From an uncultured Lachnospiraceae bacterium (GTDB lineage: Bacteria; Bacillota; Clostridia; Lachnospirales; Lachnospiraceae): a stretch of DNA of 40,095 bases. Made by a program: the position numbers and the translations under genes. Shown piece by piece: positions 15,533 through 23,308 of this stretch. Each line of letters starts with the position of its first letter. Position 1 is the first letter of the stretch. The DNA lies in the NCBI GenBank assembly GCA_947177925.1, contig CAMWWJ010000001.1, positions 1-40,095 on the forward strand, written 5' to 3'. Under the pieces are notes generated by a model. That model saw only the letters and a program-made list of their open reading frames with translations. It ran no database searches and was not told the origin of the DNA.

Positions 15533-17008
15533 ATGGCAATCAATTTAGAAAGTTCCAATGTGGCAACAAGAGAAAATCGGATTGGTTCTATCACAGGCTA
15601 CATTGGTTCGCTGAGCGATTTGGCATCGCAGAGTGAGTGTGGAACATTAAAAGGATGTTCCAGATGCTTTTCACAGTCCAGCACCTGCCTTTCAAGCTGT
15701 GCATTGGGACAGTTGTCTGCAATCCGTGATGTGGCAATCATTCATCATGGGCCGGCAGGATGTTCTGTGGCAAGCGCAGGAGCCTATTATCTGGATAAAG
15801 TTATGGCGAAGAAACGCGGTGTCACCAATGATACGGTTTATGTTGGCACAGATATGAATGAAAAGGATACCATATTTGGTTCTACGGAATCTTTGCGTAA
15901 GATTATATTGGAAGTTAATAAAAGGTATTCACCAAAAGCAATTTTTGTCACCAGTTCCTGTGCAACCGGAATTATTGGTGAGGATATTGACAGCGTGGTG
16001 GATGAGGTTCGAGATGAGATTGATGTTCCGGTTGTGGCAGTTCATTGTGAGGGATTTAAGTCCCGCATCTGGGCAACAGGCTTTGACATTGCCGACCATG
16101 CGGTACTAAGCTCGATTGTACAGCCGCCGAAGGAGAAGAGAAACACCATCAATTTCAAGAATTTTTATGAGAGTGCAAGACCGGAAATTATGGAGATGTT
16201 TCGGAAATTTGATTTGGAGCCGGTTTTCCTTTATTGTAACTCTACAGTGGAGGAACTGTCGCACATTTCGGAATCCCTTGCAACTACCTGTATCTGCGGT
16301 ACGCTGGGGAATTATCTGGGAAATGCACTGGAGGAAAAATATGGCGTGCCTTATGTGAGAAGCATCAACCAGTGTGGCATTGTGGGGTTTGAAACATGGC
16401 TGCGTGAGATTGGTAAGGTGACAGACCGAAGTGAAAAAATAGAGAAATATATTGAGGAGCAGAGGGCAGTCTACCTGCCACAGATTGAGGAAATCAAGAA
16501 AGAACTGAAAGGACTGCGGGCGGTAATCGGTATGGGACCGGGATATACTTTTGAGGTTTCAAGGGTTCTGAATGAACTTGGCATAGAGGTTGTGTGGGCG
16601 CTTGCATGGCATTATGACAAGAAGTACGAGAATGGGGATGTTCCGCCGTCTATGAAGTATCTGTTAGATAATGACATAGACTTTGAGGCAAGCGTTGCCG
16701 ACCAGCAGAACTTTGAAGTTATGAACATTTTACATAAGTACCAGCCTGATTTATACCTTTCCAGACATCCGGGTTCTACTGTCTGGGCAATCAAAAATGG
16801 TACTCCGGCGGTTTACGTGGCGGATGAATACATGATCTTTGGTTATAAACATACACTTGAGTTTGCCCGTACAATTCTTGACACCATCCGTAACAGGAGT
16901 TTTGAACAGAATCTGGCAAAACGGGTAAAGCTGCCTTATACAGAATGGTGGTATGAGCAGAATGTGGGTGCATTTTTAGAAGAGGCAAAGCCTCGGAAGG
17001 AGGCTTAA
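15533..17008 (+). CDS. NifD-like nitrogenase-family alpha subunit (pair 1)
   Basis: 491-residue protein of the NifD/NifE oxidoreductase superfamily. C52, C77 (HHGPAGCS) and C143 (SSCATGIIGEDI) have the spacing of the three alpha-subunit P-cluster ligands. Aligned by eye, C255 (in ICGTLGNY, before LEEKYGVPY) corresponds to the NifD cofactor cysteine C275, while the position of the cofactor His442 appears to be Tyr428 (VYVADEY). Extra N-terminal cysteines C36, C42, C45 and C56 form a Cys-rich cluster not typical of NifD. True N2-fixing function is unlikely. It probably pairs with the next gene, 2 bases downstream, and is reduced by the operon's NifH. A scaffold (NifEN-like) role is an alternative. 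Confidence 0.85.
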   Translation: MAINLESSNVATRENRIGSITGYIGSLSDLASQSECGTLKGCSRCFSQSSTCLSSCALGQLSAIRDVAIIHHGPAGCSVASAGAYYLDKVMAKKRGVTNDTVYVGTDMNEKDTIFGSTESLRKIILEVNKRYSPKAIFVTSSCATGIIGEDIDSVVDEVRDEIDVPVVAVHCEGFKSRIWATGFDIADHAVLSSIVQPPKEKRNTINFKNFYESARPEIMEMFRKFDLEPVFLYCNSTVEELSHISESLATTCICGTLGNYLGNALEEKYGVPYVRSINQCGIVGFETWLREIGKVTDRSEKIEKYIEEQRAVYLPQIEEIKKELKGLRAVIGMGPGYTFEVSRVLNELGIEVVWALAWHYDKKYENGDVPPSMKYLLDNDIDFEASVADQQNFEVMNILHKYQPDLYLSRHPGSTVWAIKNGTPAVYVADEYMIFGYKHTLEFARTILDTIRNRSFEQNLAKRVKLPYTEWWYEQNVGAFLEEAKPRKEA

Positions 17009-17010
17009 AA

Positions 17011-18309
17011 ATGGCAAAATTATTAGATAAACAGAGATATAAATGTGCTTTGGGAGCAATGCAGACAGTACAGGCGATTACAAGGGCGATACCAATACTG
17101 CATTCCGGTCCCGGATGTGCGCAGAAATTATCGGATGGAACAGGGAGTTCTGGTTATTTCTCGCCAAATATTTTTCCATGTACCAGTATAAATGAGAAGG
17201 ATGTGGTATTCGGCGGCACAAAAAAACTGGAAACAACGATAGAAAATGCATTAAAAGTGATTGATGCAGATTTATATGTGGTGTTGACTGGCTGTATCCC
17301 AGAAATTGTAGGTGATGATACAGGCGAGGTGGTAAGCAGGTTTGAAGATGCAGATAAGCCTGTTATTTACGCATCTACAGCGGGATTTAAGGGAAATAAC
17401 TATATCGGACATGAGCAGGTGATTGATGCCATTATAGACCAGTATCTGGAAAAGTCTGAAGAAAAGGAAAAGGGTTTGGTCAATATCTGGGCGGACGTTC
17501 CTTATCAGGATTTATTCTGGCTTGGAAATATCAGGGAACTTGAGAAATTGCTTGCGGAAATTGGGCTTACGCCAAACACGATTTTTGGATATAACAGAGG
17601 AATCGATCAGATCAATAAAATCCCCAAGGCAGAGTTTAACCTGTTGGTTTCCCCATGGGTTTCTGTTGGGAATATGAAGAAAATGGAGAAAAAACTGGGA
17701 CTTCCATGGCTTCATCTTCCTACACTTCCTATTGGTGCATTTGAGACAAGTAAGTTTTTGCGTGAGGTTTCTAAATTTGCAGGAGTGGATGAGGAAAAGG
17801 TGGAAAGCGTCATAGATGGGCATGAGAATTATTATTACTATCTGATTGAAAGATACGCAGACCTTTTTCTTGAAAACCGTGTGATCAATAAGCAGTTTTC
17901 CGTTGTTGCGGATGCGCAGTATGCCCTCGGTATTACGAAGTTTTTAGCAAATGATCTGGGGCTTGTGCCTGCAAAACAGTTTATCGTGGATGATACGCCC
18001 AAACAGTACCGTGAGGCAATTGCAGAAGAATTTAAGAAGCTGAACTTTAACCTGCAGGCGGATGTCATATTTGAGACGGACAGCTATAAGATTCATGAAC
18101 AGATCAAGGAGCATGATTACCACGGATATCCGCTGATCCTTGGAAGCTATTATGAAAAGGAACTTACGGAAAGCCTGAAAGGAAATTACTTAAATATTGC
18201 ATGGCCGGTACAGGATAAAGTGGTACTGGATGATTTCTATGCAGGCTATACAGGAGGTATCCGTCTGATTGAAGATATTTATACTGTTGCCGTGCAGAGA
18301 TTTAATTAG
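17011..18309 (+). CDS. NifK-like nitrogenase-family beta subunit (pair 1)
   Basis: 432-residue NifK/NifN-superfamily protein. C12, C36 (LHSGPGCAQ) and C95 (LTGCIPEIVGDD) match the spacing of the beta-side P-cluster cysteines. 'SINEKDVVFGGTKKLETTI' is the shared nitrogenase-family motif. It is shorter than NifK (about 520) because the N-terminal extension is absent, as in many nitrogenase-like enzymes. It starts 2 bases after the NifD-like stop with a GGAGG inside the upstream coding end, so the two are translationally coupled and presumably form a heterotetramer. The next gene is a NifX-like protein 14 bases downstream. Confidence 0.85.
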   Translation: MAKLLDKQRYKCALGAMQTVQAITRAIPILHSGPGCAQKLSDGTGSSGYFSPNIFPCTSINEKDVVFGGTKKLETTIENALKVIDADLYVVLTGCIPEIVGDDTGEVVSRFEDADKPVIYASTAGFKGNNYIGHEQVIDAIIDQYLEKSEEKEKGLVNIWADVPYQDLFWLGNIRELEKLLAEIGLTPNTIFGYNRGIDQINKIPKAEFNLLVSPWVSVGNMKKMEKKLGLPWLHLPTLPIGAFETSKFLREVSKFAGVDEEKVESVIDGHENYYYYLIERYADLFLENRVINKQFSVVADAQYALGITKFLANDLGLVPAKQFIVDDTPKQYREAIAEEFKKLNFNLQADVIFETDSYKIHEQIKEHDYHGYPLILGSYYEKELTESLKGNYLNIAWPVQDKVVLDDFYAGYTGGIRLIEDIYTVAVQRFN

Positions 18310-18323
18310 CAGGAGGGTTTCAT

Positions 18324-18773
18324 ATGTCTTATAAGATAGCGGTTGCATCTTCGGATGGGCAGCAGATTGATGAGTCTTTTGGCTCTGCAAAAAGATTTAT
18401 TATATACGAAGTGACAGACGGTATATATAGAAGGCTGGAAGAAAGAGCTTTTTGTGAGGAAGGAACAGATAACAATGACGTATCTGTAGTGGATGGCTGC
18501 AATTCGTCGGTTAGCTGCAAAAATGAAGGTGGTTGTGGCAGCGGTACAGGAGGCGGATGTGGCGGCGCAGGGGAAGCGTCTGCAAAGGTAGATCTTGTAT
18601 CAGACTGCAGGTGTATTGTCTGTAAAAAGATTGGATTTCACATACAAAAACAATTGGAGCGAAAGGCTATTTCGGCTTTTGATGTTAGTGTCTCTGTGGA
18701 AGAGGCATTGGAAAAGATTTCACATTATTTTACCCGAATGGATAACCATGAGTCTTTACGGGTGCAGAAATAA
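18324..18773 (+). CDS. NifX-like cofactor-binding protein with Cys/Gly-rich insertion
   Basis: 149-residue NifX/NafY-family protein. It begins 'YKIAVASSDGQQIDESFGSA', the same fold start as the 13260 protein but with SFGSA instead of HFGRA, so the conserved His is lost. A central insertion (about residues 58-85) is very rich in Gly and Cys (GCGSGTGGGCGG), and is followed by DCRCIVC. Six or more cysteines suggest metal or cluster binding. It is the last gene of the operon with an AGGAGG site and may be a dedicated cofactor carrier or insertase for the adjacent NifDK-like pair. The function is inferred from family and position only. Confidence 0.75.
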   Translation: MSYKIAVASSDGQQIDESFGSAKRFIIYEVTDGIYRRLEERAFCEEGTDNNDVSVVDGCNSSVSCKNEGGCGSGTGGGCGGAGEASAKVDLVSDCRCIVCKKIGFHIQKQLERKAISAFDVSVSVEEALEKISHYFTRMDNHESLRVQK

Positions 18774-18787
18774 ACAAAGGCGGACGA

Positions 18788-18827
18788 AAACCGGAGATGG
18801 AATGAAAAGTTCTGTCTCCGGTTTGTT
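18788..18827 (+). terminator. Terminator-like hairpin after the nitrogenase-like operon
   Basis: AAACCGGAGA (18788-18797) pairs perfectly with TCTCCGGTTT (18815-18824), with TTTGTTGT following. The T-run is imperfect, so termination may be partial and allow read-through into the LysR gene that starts 20 bases later. Confidence 0.6.
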
Positions 18828-18846
18828 GTCAGAAGGGAGAGAATAC

Positions 18847-19752
18847 ATGACTTTAAATCAGTTGCTTTATGTTGTGGAGGTATCTAAAACAAAGTCAATC
18901 AATGCTACAGCACATACACTTTTTGTTTCACAGTCTTGTGTCTCAACGGCGATAAGAGAACTAGAGGATGAACTTGGAATTATTATTTTTAACCGGACAA
19001 ACAGAGGTATCACAATAACGAAGAATGGAGAAACATTTATCCATTATGCGAACAATATTATCCAGCAGTGTAAACTGTTAGAAGAAAAATATCTGGGCGA
19101 GGAGGAGCATAAACGACATTTTTCTGTTGTAATGCATCATTCAACTTTTGCCACAAAGGCCTTTGCAAGCGTGGTAAAAGAATTCGGACTTTTGGACTAT
19201 GAATACTCCATTTATGAAACAAATACAAAAACTGTATTGGAACAGGTTCGCAGCGCAAAGAGTGAATTAGGAATATTGTATATAAGTACCTTTAATCAGG
19301 ATTATTATGAAAAAACCTTTAAGGAGTTGAATCTGATATTTGAAAGCATTGCTGAATATGAGGTATATGCTTATATAGGTGAAAATCATCCGCTGGCGTT
19401 CAGGGATGAAATAGAGCTTTCGGAACTTGAGAAATATCCATGCCTTATATTTGATCAGGATGAAAACAGTAGTTTTTATTTTTACGAAGAGATAATTAGT
19501 GCATATGAATATAAAAACGTTATCAGAACCAGCGACAGGGCGACTACGATTGATCTTTTGCAGGAACTTGACGGCTATGCAGTTGGAATCGGGACAGCAA
19601 ATGGAGAGAAATCGGTAAATGGAATAAAGGCTGTAAAAATAAGGACTGATGAGAAAATAAATGTTGGCTATGTGATTAGAGAGGGTAATTGTCTGTCAAA
19701 AATAGCAGAGAAGTTTATTGAGCTATTTCCAGCTGATGTAACATCATTATAA
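18847..19752 (+). CDS. LysR-type transcriptional regulator (paralogue of the 5909 regulator)
   Basis: 301-residue LysR-family regulator. The helix-turn-helix includes 'SINATAHTLFVSQSCVSTAI' and 'LEDELGIIIFNRTNRGITIT'; the effector-binding domain follows from about residue 90. It is strongly similar over its whole length to the regulator at 5909. ATG 18847 is chosen because AGGGAG lies about 9 bases upstream and the helix-turn-helix begins at the normal distance; an upstream extension of the frame overlaps the NifX-like gene in another frame. Its place directly after the nitrogenase-like operon and before the importer operon makes it the likely local regulator of one or both. Confidence 0.85.
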   Translation: MTLNQLLYVVEVSKTKSINATAHTLFVSQSCVSTAIRELEDELGIIIFNRTNRGITITKNGETFIHYANNIIQQCKLLEEKYLGEEEHKRHFSVVMHHSTFATKAFASVVKEFGLLDYEYSIYETNTKTVLEQVRSAKSELGILYISTFNQDYYEKTFKELNLIFESIAEYEVYAYIGENHPLAFRDEIELSELEKYPCLIFDQDENSSFYFYEEIISAYEYKNVIRTSDRATTIDLLQELDGYAVGIGTANGEKSVNGIKAVKIRTDEKINVGYVIREGNCLSKIAEKFIELFPADVTSL

Positions 19753-19790
19753 TTACAATGAATCTATGGGGGTCAGTTATCGAAAATAAG

Positions 19791-19815
19791 ATAGCCAAGT
19801 ATCAGATATGGCTAT
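19791..19815 (+). other. Hairpin downstream of the second LysR gene
   Basis: ATAGCCA (19791-19797) pairs with TGGCTAT (19809-19815). No T-run follows, so its role is unclear. The 270-base stretch 19753-20022 otherwise holds a weak promoter-like pair (TTGAAA 19855-19860, CATAAT 19876-19881, 15-base spacing) and the strong terminator hairpin at 19907-19950. Confidence 0.35.
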
Positions 19816-19906
19816 AGCCAGAAGTATTGACTAGAAGCAGGGAGATAATTATAATTGAAACATAAATAAAACATACATAATCCGTAGAGTAAGTAGGAAA
19901 TTGACC

Positions 19907-19950
19907 GGACAACCGGAGATTTGATTTAAAGAATCTTTGGTTGTCCTTTT
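19907..19950 (+). terminator. Strong 15-bp terminator hairpin before the importer operon
   Basis: Positions 19907-19921 and 19932-19946 form an uninterrupted 15-bp stem (two G-U pairs) with a 10-base loop, followed by TTTT. It may end the LysR transcript. If the weak promoter at 19855-19881 is real, it would instead be an attenuator in the leader of the DUF4418-importer operon. Confidence 0.75.
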
Positions 19951-20022
19951 GTGTAGGGTTTTATAAAAATGATGCAGAGGAAATTCCAAAATGATTATAA
20001 GAAAAGAAGAGAGGAGGAAAAA

Positions 20023-20415
20023 ATGGAGAAAATCAAATGGCTTAATGTGCTGATTCCAATTGGCGGGATTCTGCTGCTTTTCACATTGTTAAGGCCCTGT
20101 AAAGGGGAGGAAGTGATGAAGTGCAATTACAGCGTAAGTGTTGCAGTACTGCTTTTTACAGTAATTGCGGTGGCAAATATGCTGGCACTCTGGAAAAAAG
20201 AGGGGAAAGCCTTAGTTCCTCTTGTATCGATCCTGATATCCGGTGAGAGCATTTTAGTACCCGCCAAAATCATTGGCGGTTGTATGATGCCCGGCATGGC
20301 ATGCAGGGCGAAATCATTTCCGGGAATTTATGTGTGCTCCCTTATTGTTATTGTGATTGGAGTGCTGGACTTGTTATTACAGATAAGAAAGAGAGGATAT
20401 GAATATGAAAAATAA
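20023..20415 (+). CDS. DUF4418-family membrane protein
   Basis: 130-residue membrane protein with about four hydrophobic segments, matching DUF4418 proteins: an N-terminal helix ending in 'LLRPCKGEEVMKCNYSVSV', then helices at about 35-52, 58-80 and 100-122. The MKC motif and further cysteines (GGCMMPGMACRAK) are conserved in character for this family, whose role is unknown; members often accompany FtsX-type ABC transporters, as here. The start at 20023 follows an AGAGGAGG site, while an earlier in-frame ATG at 19969 has none. It overlaps the next lipoprotein gene. Confidence 0.7.
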   Translation: MEKIKWLNVLIPIGGILLLFTLLRPCKGEEVMKCNYSVSVAVLLFTVIAVANMLALWKKEGKALVPLVSILISGESILVPAKIIGGCMMPGMACRAKSFPGIYVCSLIVIVIGVLDLLLQIRKRGYEYEK

Positions 20416-21478
20416 AATCAGAGCGGCTGCTCTTGCAGCAATATTGGGAATTACTTTGATAGGATGCGGAAACACCCAGAGTACTGTTGGTACGGGAAAC
20501 GGAGCAGATACGGAAAATGTCTCAGAGACAGAAAGTGCTGATGGAGAATACAAATACGGAAAAATAGATATTCCGGGAAAAGATGGAAGTTTGTGCGGCG
20601 CACCCATTTATATCGCATATGAAAAAGGATTTTTTGCAGAAGAAGGATTTGATGTATCTTTGATATCAGCAGATTTTGAGACGAGAAAGATTGGCCTTAA
20701 CAATGGGACGATTCCCATTGTCAACGGGGATTTCCAGTTTTTCCCTTCTATAGAAGAGGGAATTAAGGTAAAAGTGGCAGACGGGCTGCACAATGGATGT
20801 ATCAAATTTGTGGTAAGACCTGACTCGGATATTTCTACCCCGGAAGATCTGAAAGGGAAAAAAATCGGAGTGGATGAGATTGGCGGCACCCCCCATCAGG
20901 TGGCAAGTGTGTGGCTGGAAAAAGCAGGGATATCCGCTCTTCCCGGTGACGGGGAAGTGACATTTCTGCCTTTTTCCGATGGAAATCTGGAACTGGAAGC
21001 GTTAAAAAGCGGAGACATTGATGTTGCGGCTCTTTGGGATCCCTTTGGTTCTGTGGCAGAAAAAGAAGGACGGGGAAAAATTATTTTTGATCTGTCCACG
21101 GATCCTACATTTGCAGGAAAGTATTGCTGCTTTTTATATGTCTCCAACAAGGTCTTAGAGGAAAAACCGGAAGAAGCGGCAGCGCTTCTTCGGGCATACA
21201 GAAAAGCTCAGGACTGGATAGCCAAAAATCCGGAAGAGACAGTGGATATCATTGCTTCAAAGGGATATTCTTCCATTGAGGATAAGGAACTGGCATTGGA
21301 ACTTATTAAGAGTTACGAGTATCCCACAGAGGAAGACCGTGCCGCAAATAAGCAGAGCGTTTATGATGATGTAAGCTATTTTGCAACAGAGCTTCATAAT
21401 ATCGGTTACCTGAAAGGGGAGCCGGATGTCTTTTCAAAAGATATTTATACGGAAATTGACGTTACACTGGGCCAGTAG
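20405..21478 (+). CDS. SsuA/TauA-like substrate-binding lipoprotein
   Basis: About 357 residues. A signal peptide with a lipobox (ILGITLIGCGN, Cys near residue 22) shows an extracytoplasmic lipoprotein. The mature part has features of nitrate/sulfonate/taurine or thiamine-precursor binding proteins: 'GAPIYIAYEKGFFAEEGFDV', then 'DLKGKKIGVDEIGGTPHQVA', and 'SGDIDVAALWDPFG'. It delivers ligand to the permease and ATPase that follow. Given the cysteine synthase at the end of this gene run, an organosulfur ligand is likely, but the sequence does not identify it. ATG 20399, two codons earlier, is also possible. Confidence 0.82.
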   Translation: MKNKIRAAALAAILGITLIGCGNTQSTVGTGNGADTENVSETESADGEYKYGKIDIPGKDGSLCGAPIYIAYEKGFFAEEGFDVSLISADFETRKIGLNNGTIPIVNGDFQFFPSIEEGIKVKVADGLHNGCIKFVVRPDSDISTPEDLKGKKIGVDEIGGTPHQVASVWLEKAGISALPGDGEVTFLPFSDGNLELEALKSGDIDVAALWDPFGSVAEKEGRGKIIFDLSTDPTFAGKYCCFLYVSNKVLEEKPEEAAALLRAYRKAQDWIAKNPEETVDIIASKGYSSIEDKELALELIKSYEYPTEEDRAANKQSVYDDVSYFATELHNIGYLKGEPDVFSKDIYTEIDVTLGQ

Positions 21479-21492
21479 GAGGTGAATGTCCC

Positions 21493-22509
21493 ATGAGTGA
21501 GACAGAAAAAACATTTGGGAAAAAAGAGAAAAAGCTGATAGCCTCCATATTGTTTACCATGGCTGGTTTTCTCGTAGCAATTTTGGAAAATCTTCTGGTT
21601 CCTCAGTTTGCCATAGGAGTGGCTTTGGAGGTTTATGATCTAAAGATTTTTGGGCTTAATCATAATGAGGCATTTCGGCTGATCTTAATCTGTCTGATGG
21701 CGGCTTATGGGTTAAGCGGGATATTCTCTTTTAAAAGCAAGAAAAAGGCAGAGGAATACATTCAAAAGGCAAGATTTCGATTTGCCATGGGAATTGCACT
21801 TGGGATTTGGGATTATCTGGGGACAAAAATTAAAGTTTTGCCCCAGCCCTTCTTCCCCGGGCCGGCAGAAATCTTAACAGCCTTTTTAAGCGAGGGAAAT
21901 TATATTTTTCAAAACACGTTATACTCCTTAAGGCTTTATGCAGGAGGATTTGTGGGAGGAGTGCTCCTCGGGGTTTCAACAGGGATTTTGATCGGCTGGT
22001 TTCCGAAAGTGAAATATTGGGTTGAACCTGTCCTTAAAATTACAGGGGTGATCCCCGCAGTGGCATGGATGCCCTTTGCACTGACGCTTTTTCCTACCCC
22101 CTATTCGGCGGCAGTTTTTTTAATCGTTATCTGTGCATGGTTTCCCATTGCATCCCTTACCAAGCAGGGGATCGAGAGTACCCCAAAGTCTTTGTTTGAG
22201 GCATCGGAAATCCTGGGAAGCAGCACAGTGTATCAGGTGTTCCATGTGGCGGTTCCCTATGCCATGCCCCAGATTTTTACCGGAATCTCTACGGCAAATG
22301 GTTTTGCATTTACCACTCTTGTAATGGCGGAGATGATGGGACAGCCCGGAGGTCTTGGCTATTATATCAATGCTTCTAAGGTATGGAGCGCATACTATAA
22401 AGTTTTTGCAGCTATTCTTGTAATGGCAGTGCTTTTCAGTTTTATTACCTGGCTTTTAAATATCGTACAGAGAAGGGTGCTTCGCTGGCAGAGAGGACTG
22501 ATCAAATGA
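21493..22509 (+). CDS. SsuC-like ABC importer permease
   Basis: 338-residue permease. Two N-terminal hydrophobic segments (about residues 15-40 and 60-80) precede a typical SsuC/TauC core beginning near residue 95 and the BPD transporter domain with the EAA-type loop 'EASEILGSSTVYQVFHVAVP' around residues 235-255. It is longer than ordinary SsuC (about 260) because of the extra N-terminal helices. It forms the membrane channel with the ATPase whose start overlaps by 4 bases (ATGA). Confidence 0.83.
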   Translation: MSETEKTFGKKEKKLIASILFTMAGFLVAILENLLVPQFAIGVALEVYDLKIFGLNHNEAFRLILICLMAAYGLSGIFSFKSKKKAEEYIQKARFRFAMGIALGIWDYLGTKIKVLPQPFFPGPAEILTAFLSEGNYIFQNTLYSLRLYAGGFVGGVLLGVSTGILIGWFPKVKYWVEPVLKITGVIPAVAWMPFALTLFPTPYSAAVFLIVICAWFPIASLTKQGIESTPKSLFEASEILGSSTVYQVFHVAVPYAMPQIFTGISTANGFAFTTLVMAEMMGQPGGLGYYINASKVWSAYYKVFAAILVMAVLFSFITWLLNIVQRRVLRWQRGLIK

Positions 22510-23294
22510 GTGAGAAAAGAAATGTAGTTTTAAAGATGGAACATGTGGGCAGAACCTACCGGGATGAAGAAAAAGAGACAGAAGTGTTACAGTCTGTGGA
22601 TTTTTCTGTAAGGCAGGGGGAGTTTATCTCCATTATCGGAGCCTCCGGCTGTGGAAAGACAACACTTTTAAGACTGATCGCAGGACTTGACAGGCCTCAG
22701 AAGGGAAGAATCCTTTTAGATGGGGAGGAAATTACAAAGCCTTCCCCCAAGGCAGGATATATTTTTCAGCAGGGAAATCTGTTCCAGTGGCTGACGGTCA
22801 GGCAGAATATCGGTTTTGGACTGAAAGCCCAGCACCTGTATAAAGAGAAGAAAGATAAGATAGACGAGTACATAAGAATGGTAGGGCTTAAGGGATTTGA
22901 AGATGTATATCCCCACCAGATCAGCGGCGGTATGGCACAGCGTGTCTCTATCGCAAGGTCTTTGATCTGTAATCCTGAGATACTGCTTTTAGATGAGCCT
23001 ATGGGGGCATTAGATTCTTTTACCAGAGCAGATATACAGGATAAACTTTTAGAGCTGAAAAGGGAAAACGATATTACCATGATCTTAGTCACCCATGATA
23101 TTGACGAGGCAGTGTATTTGTCGGACAGAATCGTGATCATGACTCCACATCCGGGAAAGATCAGCGAGATCGTGGAGGTGGATCTGCCGAAACCACGGCA
23201 CAGGGGAAGCGAGAGTTTCTTTGAACTGAGAAGAAAATTTTTAGAGCGGTTTGAAATGGCAACGGCACAGCCACAGCCGGAATACATTATCTGA
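22506..23294 (+). CDS. SsuB/TauB-like ABC importer ATPase
   Basis: 262-residue ATPase. Walker A is GASGCGKTT (about residues 39-47), the Q-loop 'YIFQQGNLFQWLTVRQNIGF', the signature ISGGMAQR, Walker B LLLDEPMGALD and the switch His in VTHDIDEAVYL. The sequence places it with nitrate/sulfonate/taurine importers. Translationally coupled to the permease and followed after 14 bases by a cysteine synthase, it completes an importer whose cargo probably feeds sulfur metabolism. Confidence 0.87.
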   Translation: MSEKRNVVLKMEHVGRTYRDEEKETEVLQSVDFSVRQGEFISIIGASGCGKTTLLRLIAGLDRPQKGRILLDGEEITKPSPKAGYIFQQGNLFQWLTVRQNIGFGLKAQHLYKEKKDKIDEYIRMVGLKGFEDVYPHQISGGMAQRVSIARSLICNPEILLLDEPMGALDSFTRADIQDKLLELKRENDITMILVTHDIDEAVYLSDRIVIMTPHPGKISEIVEVDLPKPRHRGSESFFELRRKFLERFEMATAQPQPEYII

Positions 23295-23308
23295 GGAGGA
23301 AAAAAACA

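Noticed and set aside
15533..18309. Protochlorophyllide reductase or F430-type (CfbCD) reductase
   Set aside because: The operon includes a NifB homologue and two NifX-type proteins, which those systems do not use, and there are no tetrapyrrole genes nearby.
12395..18773. Dinitrogen fixation gene cluster
   Set aside because: No nifE/nifN, nifV or other standard nif genes are seen, the pair 1 alpha subunit seems to lack the cofactor histidine, and the surroundings are sulfur genes.
18595..18846. N-terminal extension of the second LysR protein
   Set aside because: It overlaps the NifX-like gene in another frame, and the LysR family start fits ATG 18847 with its own ribosome binding site.
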